DNA of 64,000 bases. Origin: an uncultured Oleispira sp. Its GTDB lineage: Bacteria > Pseudomonadota > Gammaproteobacteria > Pseudomonadales > Oceanobacteraceae. The notes under the pieces were generated by a model, which did no database searches, was not told where the DNA came from, and worked only from the letters and a program-made list of their open reading frames with translations. The position numbers were made by a program, and so were the translations under genes. Positions 9,634 through 19,727 of this stretch are shown here, piece by piece. Numbering within the stretch: the stretch's first letter is position 1; each line of letters begins with the position of its first letter. The stretch lies in NCBI GenBank assembly GCA_913061415.1, contig CAJXUD010000009.1, forward strand, positions 106,663-170,662. The letters run 5' to 3'.

Positions 9634-10842
9634 CTACTGCTTAAAAAATTTAGTACGACTTAACAATAAAACCAGCACCGCCAACCCACACAAGGCGGCA
9701 GCAAAATAATAATGTAATACATAGCCAAATTGGGCGGCAAAAAAGCCGGCAACCGAACTGGCCACTAACGTAGATAAAACTACCAGACACGATTGTAATG
9801 CATAATCAGACCCTGCACTGGCTTCTCGGCAACGATCCATCATGACGGTAAACAAGGCCACCGTCGCCATACCGCCGGTGATATGCTCGGTAATGATTAA
9901 GGTATAAATCAACGTCCAATCTAACGTGGTTAACAGCGAATAAAGCCCTATTGCAAGCCCTTCTAAGGCAACAAATACGATCAAGGCCTGAAGGCGATTA
10001 AAGACCTTCAGCAATAAGCCCCCCATTAGCGCCCCAACCAATCCTGCAATCGTACCCCAAACACCTAATAATTCGGCAAATTCTGGCAGTGTGACACCTA
10101 AGTCGACAAGGTGCGGTCGTATCATGACCGTACCAAAAGCATCGCCAACTTTATAAGTGAGTAATAATAACAGCCACGCCCCTGCTCCTGGCAGTCGTAA
10201 AAAGCCCATCCAATGCTGAAGTACAGGTTCATTATTCACTTTTACCGGCGCAGGTTGCCAAAACCATAACGGTATTAAACCTAATATCATCAGCCCCGCT
10301 AACGCCCATAACGTCCCTGTCCAGCCAAGCTGAGCAAAGATTGCTAACAATAAGCCACCGCCAATGATCATGCCGATGCGATAGCCCGCAACTTGTAGAC
10401 TATTACCAAAGCCACGTTGGGCGGTTGGTATATTTTCGACCGCGAGTGCATCCGTTGCGATGTCTTGGGTTACGACAAAAACCGTCAATACCAGCAGCGC
10501 ACACGCCAAACCCACAGCCGCTTGGTTAATCCAGTATTCTAGAGGCATTGAGGCGATAAATATTAATACGAGCGCAGCAATGGCATTGGCTGAGATGATC
10601 CAGGTTTTACGAATATGACCATCGATGCACCCGCCTGTTAAACGCTTTAATGGTTGGTAATGGTCAAGCAAAGGCGCCCACAGAAACTTGAGCACCCAAG
10701 GCAAAGAAACCAATGACATTAAGCCAATCGCTTCAAGGCTCATGCCCTGCTGACGCAATAAGGTAGGTAAGGCTTGGCTGAAAAAACCGTGCGGTAAGCC
10801 CTGAGTCAAATACAGGGTTAAAAGAACCCACCACTTAAACAT
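9634..10842 (-). CDS. MFS transporter (AmpG/RhtX-like)
   Basis: A 402-aa integral membrane protein with about 12 hydrophobic helices and no signal peptide. The start YLTQGLPHGFFSQALPTLLRQ, followed by LPWVLKFLWAPLLDHY, is typical of the AmpG/RhtX (PAT-like) part of the major facilitator superfamily. Its known members carry muropeptides, siderophores or acetyl-CoA. The substrate here cannot be told; ampG would normally be longer. Translation start is unusual: a perfect 13-bp inverted repeat ends at the A of the ATG and contains the only candidate ribosome binding site (ggcgg). FrnE lies upstream on the same strand, tusA downstream. Confidence 0.82.
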   Translation of the reverse strand: MFKWWVLLTLYLTQGLPHGFFSQALPTLLRQQGMSLEAIGLMSLVSLPWVLKFLWAPLLDHYQPLKRLTGGCIDGHIRKTWIISANAIAALVLIFIASMPLEYWINQAAVGLACALLVLTVFVVTQDIATDALAVENIPTAQRGFGNSLQVAGYRIGMIIGGGLLLAIFAQLGWTGTLWALAGLMILGLIPLWFWQPAPVKVNNEPVLQHWMGFLRLPGAGAWLLLLLTYKVGDAFGTVMIRPHLVDLGVTLPEFAELLGVWGTIAGLVGALMGGLLLKVFNRLQALIVFVALEGLAIGLYSLLTTLDWTLIYTLIITEHITGGMATVALFTVMMDRCREASAGSDYALQSCLVVLSTLVASSVAGFFAAQFGYVLHYYFAAALCGLAVLVLLLSRTKFFKQ

Positions 10843-10878
10843 AATACCGCCAATATAACCGAATAATTGGCGGTATTA
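10842..10878 (-). promoter_or_regulatory. Start-site hairpin of the MFS gene
   Basis: taataccgccaat (10842-10854) and attggcggtatta (10866-10878) are a perfect 13-bp inverted repeat with an 11-base loop. On the minus strand the second arm covers the purine-rich ggcgg and runs into the ATG, so the folded mRNA would hide the ribosome binding site. No T tract follows. A DNA operator for a dimeric repressor is an alternative reading. Confidence 0.6.
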
Positions 10879-10956
10879 AAACCTGAATGAGGCAATATTT
10901 GAAGGTGATTTAACAAATTACCCAAGTAGATGCTAGCAAGCTCTTAATGACTCCCT

Positions 10957-10998
10957 TATGAATCTCTAATGAACCCATAATGAATCTCTAATGAATCC
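10957..10998. repeat. Two 21-bp tandem units after the frnE-type gene
   Basis: Two near-identical units, 10957-10977 and 10978-10998, share tgaatctctaatgaa. A third weaker relative lies just before (cttaatgactccc). They abut the stop codon of the DsbA-family gene. Confidence 0.65.
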
Positions 10999-10999
10999 T

Positions 11000-11707
11000 T
11001 TAAATTGAATCGGTAATCTGGCGTAGCCCTTGAACGAATGCTTCGGGTGGCTGGCCACCTGATATCATGAATTTTTCATTAATGATAAACGTTGGAACAG
11101 CGGTCACACCGAGTTCTCGCCATTTGTTTTGAAGGGCTCTAACATCACCGCTATAAACTTGATCCTGCAGCAGCTGAATGGCAAAGTCAGCCTCTAGTCC
11201 AACCTCTTTGACGATTTCAGCGAGCACAGCTTCATCACTGACATCGCGACCGTCGGTAAAGTACGCATGCAGTAACGCCATTTTCAGCGCTGTTTGGACT
11301 GTCGATGTCTCGCCTGCCCAGTGTAAAAGCTGATGGGCTTTAAACGTATTCAGAATTTTCTTACCTTCGGTAAAGTTAAAGGTAAAACCTAAGTTAGCGC
11401 CTAACTGAGTGATCTGATCTCTATTTTGCTGGCTTTGCGCTGGGGTGCTGCCGTACTTTTCAGCAATGTGCTCACCCAAGTCTTGCCCTTCTGGTGGCAT
11501 ATTCGGATTCAGTTCAAACGGCTGCCAATGAATATCGGCCTCAATTTCACCTTCTAACTGACTTAATGCTTGCTTGAGCCCTTGATAACCAATAACGCAC
11601 CATGGGCACATGACATCCGATACGATATCAATGCGCACTGTCTTAATGTCTGAGCGATTGATGGTGCTTTGAAGCGTCTTTTCATGCTGGTTTTCAGGCG
11701 TTGTCAC
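11000..11707 (-). CDS. FrnE-type DsbA-family oxidoreductase
   Basis: A 235-aa cytoplasmic thioredoxin-fold protein. The redox motif is C34-P-W-C37 in SDVMCPWCVIGYQGL, and the cis-Pro loop is VTAVPTFII near the C-terminus. The domain order and the DIHWQPFELNPNMPPEG stretch match the FrnE/DsbA-like group (PF01323), whose members act as cytoplasmic disulfide oxidoreductases in stress defence. There is no signal peptide, so a periplasmic role is unlikely. It is probably the first gene of a minus-strand unit running through the MFS transporter to tusA. Confidence 0.9.
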   Translation of the reverse strand: MTTPENQHEKTLQSTINRSDIKTVRIDIVSDVMCPWCVIGYQGLKQALSQLEGEIEADIHWQPFELNPNMPPEGQDLGEHIAEKYGSTPAQSQQNRDQITQLGANLGFTFNFTEGKKILNTFKAHQLLHWAGETSTVQTALKMALLHAYFTDGRDVSDEAVLAEIVKEVGLEADFAIQLLQDQVYSGDVRALQNKWRELGVTAVPTFIINEKFMISGGQPPEAFVQGLRQITDSI

Positions 11708-11997
11708 AGTCAGATACCTTTTTGTTTAAATACTCAACAACGTATCTCACAAAGCCGATTCAGACACAAGCACAATACGCTGTTTTATGTCTAAGTACTT
11801 CTTTCATGCCCGCAAGCTCAATTCTTATCAGCACTCATACTTTTTAACGATGCAGATCAACATTAGAACCAATATTTTAACCCCTCTTCCTTCACTCTAT
11901 AAAACTTGGTCTAAACTTTTTAACATACGATAAGGGTGAACAACTTGGCCGCTTATGAGTAGCGGTAGATGTGCAAACAACAATTGGATAAGTATTA

Positions 11998-12480
11998 ATG
12001 AATATTAATCTTATGGTATTAGATAATAATCCGGCATCTAGAGAAGCGATTATTACGTTAATTAATAGCATCAATAATTTTAGTGATGACGAATACGGTA
12101 TCTCATCCCTTTATGATACGGATAACTTTCGTGATGCTGTTGATTATATTAGTCGTAATACGCTTGATATCATCATTGTAAACATCTCTTCGATCAACCT
12201 AGAAAGATACAAAGAAGATTGCATACAACTTAGAAGTATCTATTCCTATGCCCCTATTCTTGCTTTATCAGAAAGCCCCAATCCGACAGATTTAAAGAAC
12301 TTTGACTATGTAGGCTTTGATGACATTTTAGACATAAATTTAATCACCCCCCGCATGTTATTACGCGTGATTGTCTCGGGAATCCAGCGTTCAATCAATT
12401 ACCATTCATTTCATACATCGAACCAACGAAAATTAATCAGCAGCAGTTTATTAGAACTGTTATTAGATAAAAAAATCTGA
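11998..12480 (+). CDS. Degenerate receiver domain; likely N-terminal part of the downstream kinase
   Basis: A 160-aa receiver-like protein. MNINLMVLDNNPASREAI is a response-regulator beta1/alpha1 segment. The phosphoacceptor strand reads NTLDIIIVNISS, with N62 where Asp is expected, and the conserved Lys-Pro turn is missing, so it should not be phosphorylated. The C-terminal helix, ending LLELLLDKK, runs into an A7 tract and then TGA. A -1 shift there joins it without loss to a GAF domain in the next frame (see 12469-12475). Taken together, the two frames would make one protein of about 694 aa. The ribosome binding site is weak (ggataag, 9 bases before ATG). Confidence 0.75.
   Translation: MNINLMVLDNNPASREAIITLINSINNFSDDEYGISSLYDTDNFRDAVDYISRNTLDIIIVNISSINLERYKEDCIQLRSIYSYAPILALSESPNPTDLKNFDYVGFDDILDINLITPRMLLRVIVSGIQRSINYHSFHTSNQRKLISSSLLELLLDKKI
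12469..12475 (+). other. A7 tract: frameshift site or homopolymer error
   Basis: In the upstream frame the codons are gat aaa aaa atc tga. In the -1 frame, the codons from 12471 on (aaa aat ctg aca gat gtt) continue as N-L-T-D-V-A-Q-S-A-C without a stop into the kinase gene. One extra A would fuse the two frames cleanly. Candidates are a true one-base deletion, a sequencing error, transcriptional slippage or ribosomal frameshifting. The run lacks the ideal A-AAA-AAG phasing because a T precedes the first AAA. Confidence 0.7.
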
Positions 12481-12620
12481 CAGATGTTGCACAATCCGCT
12501 TGCCAAATAATCAATTCACAAAGCTCTAGGTCTAGCTGTAGCTCGGCGAGCATCTATACCGTTCATCAAGACAAGGTAGAGTGCATTGCTCATGCAGGAA
12601 CGCATGATTCAGATGATGTT

Positions 12621-14081
12621 ATGTTTGAATTCCAAAAGGAAATCTTCACGATAAAACACTCTTTTAAAGAGAACGATACGTTTAAATACTATAAAAAGAA
12701 GATTGATGAACGAACGAGATTTACAATCCCTTTAAATAATAACAATTCGATTTTTTCATTTTTAAAAATAGAGGTCGAAACACAAAATATCATGGTCCAT
12801 CTATCAGAGGAGGAAAGTTACTACCAGAATATGTCACAAACCTTATCTGATATCTTTATTTTAGCGAAAGAAAGAGAGCACTTTGAACAGGTCTACCAAC
12901 AAAATTTACGACTGATTAATGAGATGAGTTCTGCTGCCATTGGCATTAACAAACATGATTGCATCACCCATTGGAACCATCAAGCTGAGAAATATTTTGG
13001 TTATTCCAGTCAACAAGCTCTTGGTAAGAGGTTATTTGATTTAGGAATACAGTGTGATTGGCCTACCTTGATATCCAAGCTTTACGATAGCTTAAATCTG
13101 AACACAACAACCGACCGCTTTGATGTAATTTATAAAAGATCGGATGCCGAAAAAGACCGTATTCTTTCCGTCGCCATCACCCCATTCTCTGAAGCTAATG
13201 GTATGTTTATGGGGTACTTATTGCTGATGGATGATATTACAGAGAAAAAATACTTAGAGAAAAAACACCAGCAATCTATGTATCTAGAATCCATTGGCCA
13301 ACTTTCTGCTGGGATTGCGCATGAAATCAATACTCCGATGCAGTATATCAGCGACAATTTAAATTTTCTCAGAGACTCCTTTACCGATACTGCAAAAGCG
13401 CTTAACAAAATTCAAAAAAACTTAATCAATAAAACCCTCGATGAAGAGATGCTATCAGCCATCTTTGAAGCAGCAGACTTTGACTACTTGAGCGAAGAGT
13501 TACCCCTTGCCTTTAACCAAACCACAGAAGGCGTAAACAGAGTGTGTAACATAGTAAAAGCCATGAAAGAATATTCACACCCAAACTCTGAACATAAAGT
13601 AGCTACCAATATTAATCACTGCATCGAAAGTACTATTATCATTTCCAAACATACGTGGAAATACCACTCAGAATTAGACCTTGACTTAGACCCAGAGCTG
13701 CCACTTGTTATGTGTCATCCTGGCCCATTTAATGAAGTGATCCTTAATCTTATTGTAAACGCGGCTGATGCCATTAAAGAGGTCGTTGAAAACAACAGTG
13801 ATTTTGATAAAGGAAAAATTCTTATTCAGACCTTGCGTAAAGAATCCTATGCAGAGATTCGAATCAGTGATACTGGGGGCGGTATTCCTGTGGAGATTCA
13901 AGAGAAAATATTTGATCCTTTCTTTACGACTAAAGATGTTGGCAAGGGTACTGGACAAGGTTTGGCTCTATCTTACCGCATCATTAAAGAGCGCCATAAT
14001 GGTGAATTATTTTTTGAAACAGTCTCAGGCGAAGGCACAACTTTTATTCTACAATTACCTTATGCAGATACAGAGTCATAA
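12621..14081 (+). CDS. Sensor histidine kinase (GAF-PAS-HisKA-HATPase)
   Basis: From the first ATG this is 486 aa, but the reading frame is open and protein-like from 12471. The missing 50 residues form the start of a GAF domain (N-L-T-D-V-A-Q-S-A-C...), so this ATG, which has no ribosome binding site, is probably not the true start. The PAS domain (about 95-215) begins SSAAIGINKHDCITHWNHQA. The H-box is SAGIAHEINTPMQYI with H234, the N-box LNLIVNAADAI, G1 SDTGGGIP, and the F/G2 region DPFFTTKDVGKGTGQGLAL. This is an NtrB-like kinase. Its likely partner is the response regulator 15 bp downstream. No membrane segment was seen, so it should be cytoplasmic. Confidence 0.9.
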   Translation: MFEFQKEIFTIKHSFKENDTFKYYKKKIDERTRFTIPLNNNNSIFSFLKIEVETQNIMVHLSEEESYYQNMSQTLSDIFILAKEREHFEQVYQQNLRLINEMSSAAIGINKHDCITHWNHQAEKYFGYSSQQALGKRLFDLGIQCDWPTLISKLYDSLNLNTTTDRFDVIYKRSDAEKDRILSVAITPFSEANGMFMGYLLLMDDITEKKYLEKKHQQSMYLESIGQLSAGIAHEINTPMQYISDNLNFLRDSFTDTAKALNKIQKNLINKTLDEEMLSAIFEAADFDYLSEELPLAFNQTTEGVNRVCNIVKAMKEYSHPNSEHKVATNINHCIESTIIISKHTWKYHSELDLDLDPELPLVMCHPGPFNEVILNLIVNAADAIKEVVENNSDFDKGKILIQTLRKESYAEIRISDTGGGIPVEIQEKIFDPFFTTKDVGKGTGQGLALSYRIIKERHNGELFFETVSGEGTTFILQLPYADTES

Positions 14082-14096
14082 CCAAGGGAGAGAGTC

Positions 14097-15278
14097 TTGA
14101 CCATTCCAGAAAAAATATTGTTCGTTGATGATGAGCCTGACCTTCTTAGCTCTTTTAAACGACAATTCAGAAAGAAGGCCCATATCTATACAGCAACCGG
14201 CGGTCAGGAGGCTTTAGATTTAATGGCGGTCGAAAGCGAGTTTGCGGTAATCGTTTCTGACATGCGCATGCCTAACATGAGCGGCGCTGAATTTTTAGAA
14301 AAAGCCAAAGGTATTTCTCCTAATAGCATTAGGATATTATTAACAGGACAAACCGATCTTAACTCAGCAATGACGGCAATTAATAAAGGGCAAATTTTTA
14401 GTTTTTTGACGAAGCCTTGCCCCAATGAGGTGCTGCAAGAAACACTCATTAACGCAGTTCGCCAATATCGATTGGTGCACAGTGAAAAAGAGCTGTTAGA
14501 GAAAACGGTTAAAGGTTCAATCGAGTTGCTCAGTGAATTACTGGCCATGGTAAAGCCGAGTATTTTTAGTAACTTTAACCGTATAAAAAAATACATTCTT
14601 CACATGGCGACTGAGCTAGGCGAAATAGACACATGGGATTTTGAAGTCGCAGGAATGCTATACAGTTTAGGCTACTTTACCTTACCCGATGAACTGTTGG
14701 AGAAAGCACTAGATCAGCAATGCAAGCTGACCTCTAAAGAGAAAAATATCGTGCAAGATATTCCATTGGTCAGTAGCAAATTGATTAAACATATTCCTCG
14801 CTTAGAATCGATTGCTGAAATGGTTAGACTTTCTGGCGACCTAGGTAATTTACCCAATAAGAATAACAGTTATCATAAAAACAGAATTCAACTAGGCGCA
14901 GACCTATTAAAGCTGGCACTGCATTTTGATAAGCTATTAGAGTCTGGGCACAATAAAGCATCGGCTATTCAGTTGATGAAACAAGACTTAAATATCTATT
15001 CAGATCTCATAGAAAAACTCGCCACCCTTGACATCGATGATGAGCTAGAAGGAAAAAATATTCGTACGGTAGATGTCGATGACCTGTTACCAGGGATGAT
15101 ACTCATGGAATACCTAAGAACCGATGGGGGCTCAACTTTGCTCGCTAAGGGTACGGAATTAACAGAGGCGCTATTGATTAGAATAAAACTGTATACCAAA
15201 AATCAAAAAATCACTCGCCCCCTTAAAATTACTACCCCACTACTCAATGGTCAGCCTGATCCTACTGCGTCAGATTAA
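14097..15278 (+). CDS. Response regulator with degenerate HD/HD-GYP output domain
   Basis: A 393-aa protein. The receiver (about 5-125) is intact: D11/D12, phosphoacceptor D55 (VSDMRMPNMSG), T83 (LLTGQTD) and K106 (FLTKPC). After a short coiled linker, residues 145-300 follow the HD-GYP helix pattern (WDFEVAGMLYSLGYFTLPDELLEKAL). The metal-binding HD pair is gone (YSLG where HDIG is expected) and no GYP motif is seen, so cyclic-di-GMP hydrolysis is unlikely; a protein-interaction output is more probable. Translation starts at TTG with aaggga upstream. It forms an operon with the kinase and overlaps the end of norD (convergent) by 17 bp. Confidence 0.85.
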   Translation: MTIPEKILFVDDEPDLLSSFKRQFRKKAHIYTATGGQEALDLMAVESEFAVIVSDMRMPNMSGAEFLEKAKGISPNSIRILLTGQTDLNSAMTAINKGQIFSFLTKPCPNEVLQETLINAVRQYRLVHSEKELLEKTVKGSIELLSELLAMVKPSIFSNFNRIKKYILHMATELGEIDTWDFEVAGMLYSLGYFTLPDELLEKALDQQCKLTSKEKNIVQDIPLVSSKLIKHIPRLESIAEMVRLSGDLGNLPNKNNSYHKNRIQLGADLLKLALHFDKLLESGHNKASAIQLMKQDLNIYSDLIEKLATLDIDDELEGKNIRTVDVDDLLPGMILMEYLRTDGGSTLLAKGTELTEALLIRIKLYTKNQKITRPLKITTPLLNGQPDPTASD

Positions 15279-17136
15279 CATAAAGGCGCGGTAGTTCTTT
15301 AGGCAGTTGGGCAGGATCTTTGATCACCACAAAACCGTTTTTGCCAAATAAGTGCGGCAAGTATTCATCCGCTTCTTCATCAATCGTCACACAAAATGGT
15401 TGTAAACCTGCCTGTTTGGCTTCAATAATTGCCATGCGAGTATCTTCTACTCCATAACGTCCTTCGTACAAGTCTAAGTCGTTTGGCTTGCCATCGGTAA
15501 TAATCAACAATACTCGCTGCTGACTTTTTTCGGCAGACAGAATCTTGATCGACTGCCGAATCGCAGCCCCCATACGGGTGTAATAACCAGGCTTAAGGTT
15601 CTGAATACGTCCACGAATATTCGCGCTGTAGCGCTCATTAAAATTCTTAATCATGTTAAAACGAACATGCTCTCGCTTTAACGACGAAAATCCATAAACC
15701 GAAAAGCGATCCCCGGTGGCGGCCAAGGCTTCGCATAATAACTGCAAACTGTCTTGGATTACGTCAATCACTCGCTGCTTATTATTAATGTAAGCATCCG
15801 TCGATAATGATAAGTCGGCCAGAATTAAACAGGATAAATCTCGTGTTTGATTATTAAACGATCGATAAAAGCCCTGCTCTCCATTGCTAGCGCCCGCTCG
15901 TTTATCGGCCATAAAGTGCATCCAACTATCGAGGTCTACTTCATCACCATCTTGCTGACGATTCAGCCACTGTCGCACAGGCTTTAACCCCGAAAACTGA
16001 CGGCGTAATTTAGCTGCATCGGCGGTTAGGTGGGCTGGCAGAGTGCCATAACGAGCACTTTCTGGCTCATCTCCTAGGCCCAATAACTCAACGTCGGTTT
16101 TATCCAATTCATTAATCATCGGTAGCAAACAGCAAAAATCTTGGCGATACTTTTGCTTACGATAATCCCACTCGGGTAATAATATGCCATCACCGAGCTG
16201 AAGATCGTCATGCTCACTTGATGGCAAATCTAAATCAAATTTAATACTTGAAGACGCCGCTTGTCTGTTTTTAGAAATACTGATCACATCCAGATCGTCA
16301 GCAACACTCTCTGCATCTTCTTCGTCAGTATCGTCCCCTGCTCGATCAACAGGAACAAACTCGCTAAAGCTGAATAAGTTTTCTAAGCGAAATACCATTA
16401 AACCGGTATTTTTTTCGTAGTTTTCGACGCGTTCGGCTTTTTTGCGCTTACCCTTTTTCTTATTACTGGCACCTTTTGAGTGCTCATCGGCATCACCCAC
16501 CGATTGATCGGCGGCTTCACAACTGCTCATATTGCCAGGGTATAACCAAAGATAAACGGGGCAAGGGGCAAACTCAGCACTGGGAAATTCAGTAATGCTA
16601 CCAGGGTCCATTAATCCCTGACGAATCGCTACTTCTTGCTTTGCCGCTGCAGGGCTTAAACTATTGATGTCTGGGCGACTGTCTATAAAGGCATCGACTA
16701 ACTGGCGATAAATCGCTTTCATGCCGGGATATGTCGTTAAAACTTGAAGGGTCAGCGTCTGGTTATCAACAAACCAGTTGCGAAAACCTTGAGCTTGCTG
16801 GGCAGCTAATGCGGCTAGCCAGAGGTATAAATACTGATTCAGCTGCGCGGTAGCAAACAGGCTAATTTCTTCGGGTAAACGCAGGGCTTCTTGATCACGC
16901 CAAGCCAATTCAACCTGCTCGTGGGAACCTGCTATTTTCTGTAAAAGCGTTCGGCGCATATAATAATCACGAGGTGACGCGGCATCAATACGTAAGCCAG
17001 CCTCACCGCCTAATGCCCGAAACAAAACGCCGATCTGAAAACCTTGATCCTGCAAGCGCACGGTGGCGCTTTTATGATCGGTTGACGCTTTGCCCGTTAT
17101 GTATTCGTGCCATTTTAAGCCTACATACTCTTCCAC
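15262..17136 (-). CDS. norD: Nitric oxide reductase activation protein NorD
   Basis: A 624-aa cytoplasmic VWA-domain protein that works with the AAA+ ATPase NorQ to activate NorBC, probably by inserting the non-haem iron. The C-terminal VWA domain has a full MIDAS: DLSLS at 441-445, T520 (GYYTRMGAA) and D548 (ITDGKPND). The N-terminal 200 residues are the helical NorD region. In between lies an acidic and lysine-rich low-complexity linker (GKRKKAERVEN, then DDTDEEDAES). It is the last gene of the norC-norB-4Fe4S-norD run. Its partner norQ is not adjacent; it lies some 25 kb away at 41.4-42.2 kb. Confidence 0.93.
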   Translation of the reverse strand: MEEYVGLKWHEYITGKASTDHKSATVRLQDQGFQIGVLFRALGGEAGLRIDAASPRDYYMRRTLLQKIAGSHEQVELAWRDQEALRLPEEISLFATAQLNQYLYLWLAALAAQQAQGFRNWFVDNQTLTLQVLTTYPGMKAIYRQLVDAFIDSRPDINSLSPAAAKQEVAIRQGLMDPGSITEFPSAEFAPCPVYLWLYPGNMSSCEAADQSVGDADEHSKGASNKKKGKRKKAERVENYEKNTGLMVFRLENLFSFSEFVPVDRAGDDTDEEDAESVADDLDVISISKNRQAASSSIKFDLDLPSSEHDDLQLGDGILLPEWDYRKQKYRQDFCCLLPMINELDKTDVELLGLGDEPESARYGTLPAHLTADAAKLRRQFSGLKPVRQWLNRQQDGDEVDLDSWMHFMADKRAGASNGEQGFYRSFNNQTRDLSCLILADLSLSTDAYINNKQRVIDVIQDSLQLLCEALAATGDRFSVYGFSSLKREHVRFNMIKNFNERYSANIRGRIQNLKPGYYTRMGAAIRQSIKILSAEKSQQRVLLIITDGKPNDLDLYEGRYGVEDTRMAIIEAKQAGLQPFCVTIDEEADEYLPHLFGKNGFVVIKDPAQLPKELPRLYVNLTQ

Positions 17137-17226
17137 GATGACACCCTGATTCTTCCGTATAAATACGATAGTTATTAATACAAATGCTCTAACGCTAACT
17201 ATTTACGGTTAACAATTTACCGCTCA

Positions 17227-18180
17227 CTATTTCATTTTGTTATTGTGCCTTTTTTTAGGCTCAATAGTTTTGACCGGTATCAAGGAGCTGTGCCTTGATT
17301 TTTCACCTTTACTCCAGTCGAGTAAGGTTCCTTCTGGGTTGTCTTTTTGCACTTCTTGGCAGGCACTTATGCACTGAGCGCATTGAGTGCAGGTAAACTT
17401 GGCGCGTTTAAAGCTTCTAACAGGCAAGCGCATCGGGCAAGCCGTTTCACAATCTTTATCACAGCTTTGGCAGGCCTTTGCACGATCGCGATCAAATTTC
17501 ACCAGCATGGCCTTACTGTTCATCATCCAAAATAAACTCTGCATAACCCCAAATGCACAGCCGTACTTGCAAAATAAGTGGCGTGCAAGCACAAAATCGA
17601 TGGTAAAAACCGTTGTCGCGACCACTAAAAAGATTAATGGATAGAGATCGACTTCAAAATTAATTAAATCGGTATATAAGGGAATGGGCGGTAATAGATA
17701 CGATAATAAACCCAGAGCCCATAAAAATGCGATGGTCATAGAAACAAGTACGATGACGATCCAGTCAAAGACTTTACTGCGCTGAGCATCTTGCTCGTTA
17801 TCAAACTTGGCATTTTCCCAAAGGGTCACGCGCCCGGTGCGACGACTCATTAAGCCGTTGATGTATTCGACTACCGAAAAATGAGGACATAACCAGCCGC
17901 AATACAATCGCCCCCACTTATAAAATACATAAATACCGGCTACTACCGTCAGTATAATTGGCAAAATAAAGTAACCTAAAATACGCAAGCCTGTATCCCA
18001 ATAATCACTGGCCAGCAACCATTCTTTGCTTATTCCAAACGACAAAACTTGATTAAAAACGATAAAATTAGTGGTAGTTAAGTCAAATCTAAAAATATTG
18101 AGCGCGGGGGCTAAGAGAAATAAAAGGAAGAATAAACTGCGTACGATTAAGCGAGACCGCTGTAATTGATTATCTGTCAT
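17227..18180 (-). CDS. Membrane 4Fe-4S ferredoxin-type protein in the nor operon
   Basis: A 317-aa polytopic protein with about five hydrophobic helices. Two CxxxC motifs lie at membrane edges (C94/C98 in LYCGWLCPH; C204/C208 in LFCKYGCAF), followed by two 4Fe-4S motifs (C237, C240, C244, C248 and C264, C267, C270, C274). This is the architecture of the NapH/CcoG/NosR-C-terminal family, which moves electrons across or along the membrane. Its place between norB and norD suggests a role in electron supply to, or maturation of, the NO reductase. That is inference; NorCB itself is normally fed by cytochrome c. CcoG (RdxA) is an alternative, but the usual FixG C-terminal Ig-like domain is absent. 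Confidence 0.85.
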   Translation of the reverse strand: MTDNQLQRSRLIVRSLFFLLFLLAPALNIFRFDLTTTNFIVFNQVLSFGISKEWLLASDYWDTGLRILGYFILPIILTVVAGIYVFYKWGRLYCGWLCPHFSVVEYINGLMSRRTGRVTLWENAKFDNEQDAQRSKVFDWIVIVLVSMTIAFLWALGLLSYLLPPIPLYTDLINFEVDLYPLIFLVVATTVFTIDFVLARHLFCKYGCAFGVMQSLFWMMNSKAMLVKFDRDRAKACQSCDKDCETACPMRLPVRSFKRAKFTCTQCAQCISACQEVQKDNPEGTLLDWSKGEKSRHSSLIPVKTIEPKKRHNNKMK

Positions 18181-18287
18181 GTGAACCTTAAGAGGTAATA
18201 AACTAAGGCTAAAAGTAAAAATAGCCAGAGCAACTTGCGCCGCCCTAGCTATTTCAAACTAGCAATCACGTTAAGTGATTACTTAAT

Positions 18288-19727
<1,440 letters not shown>

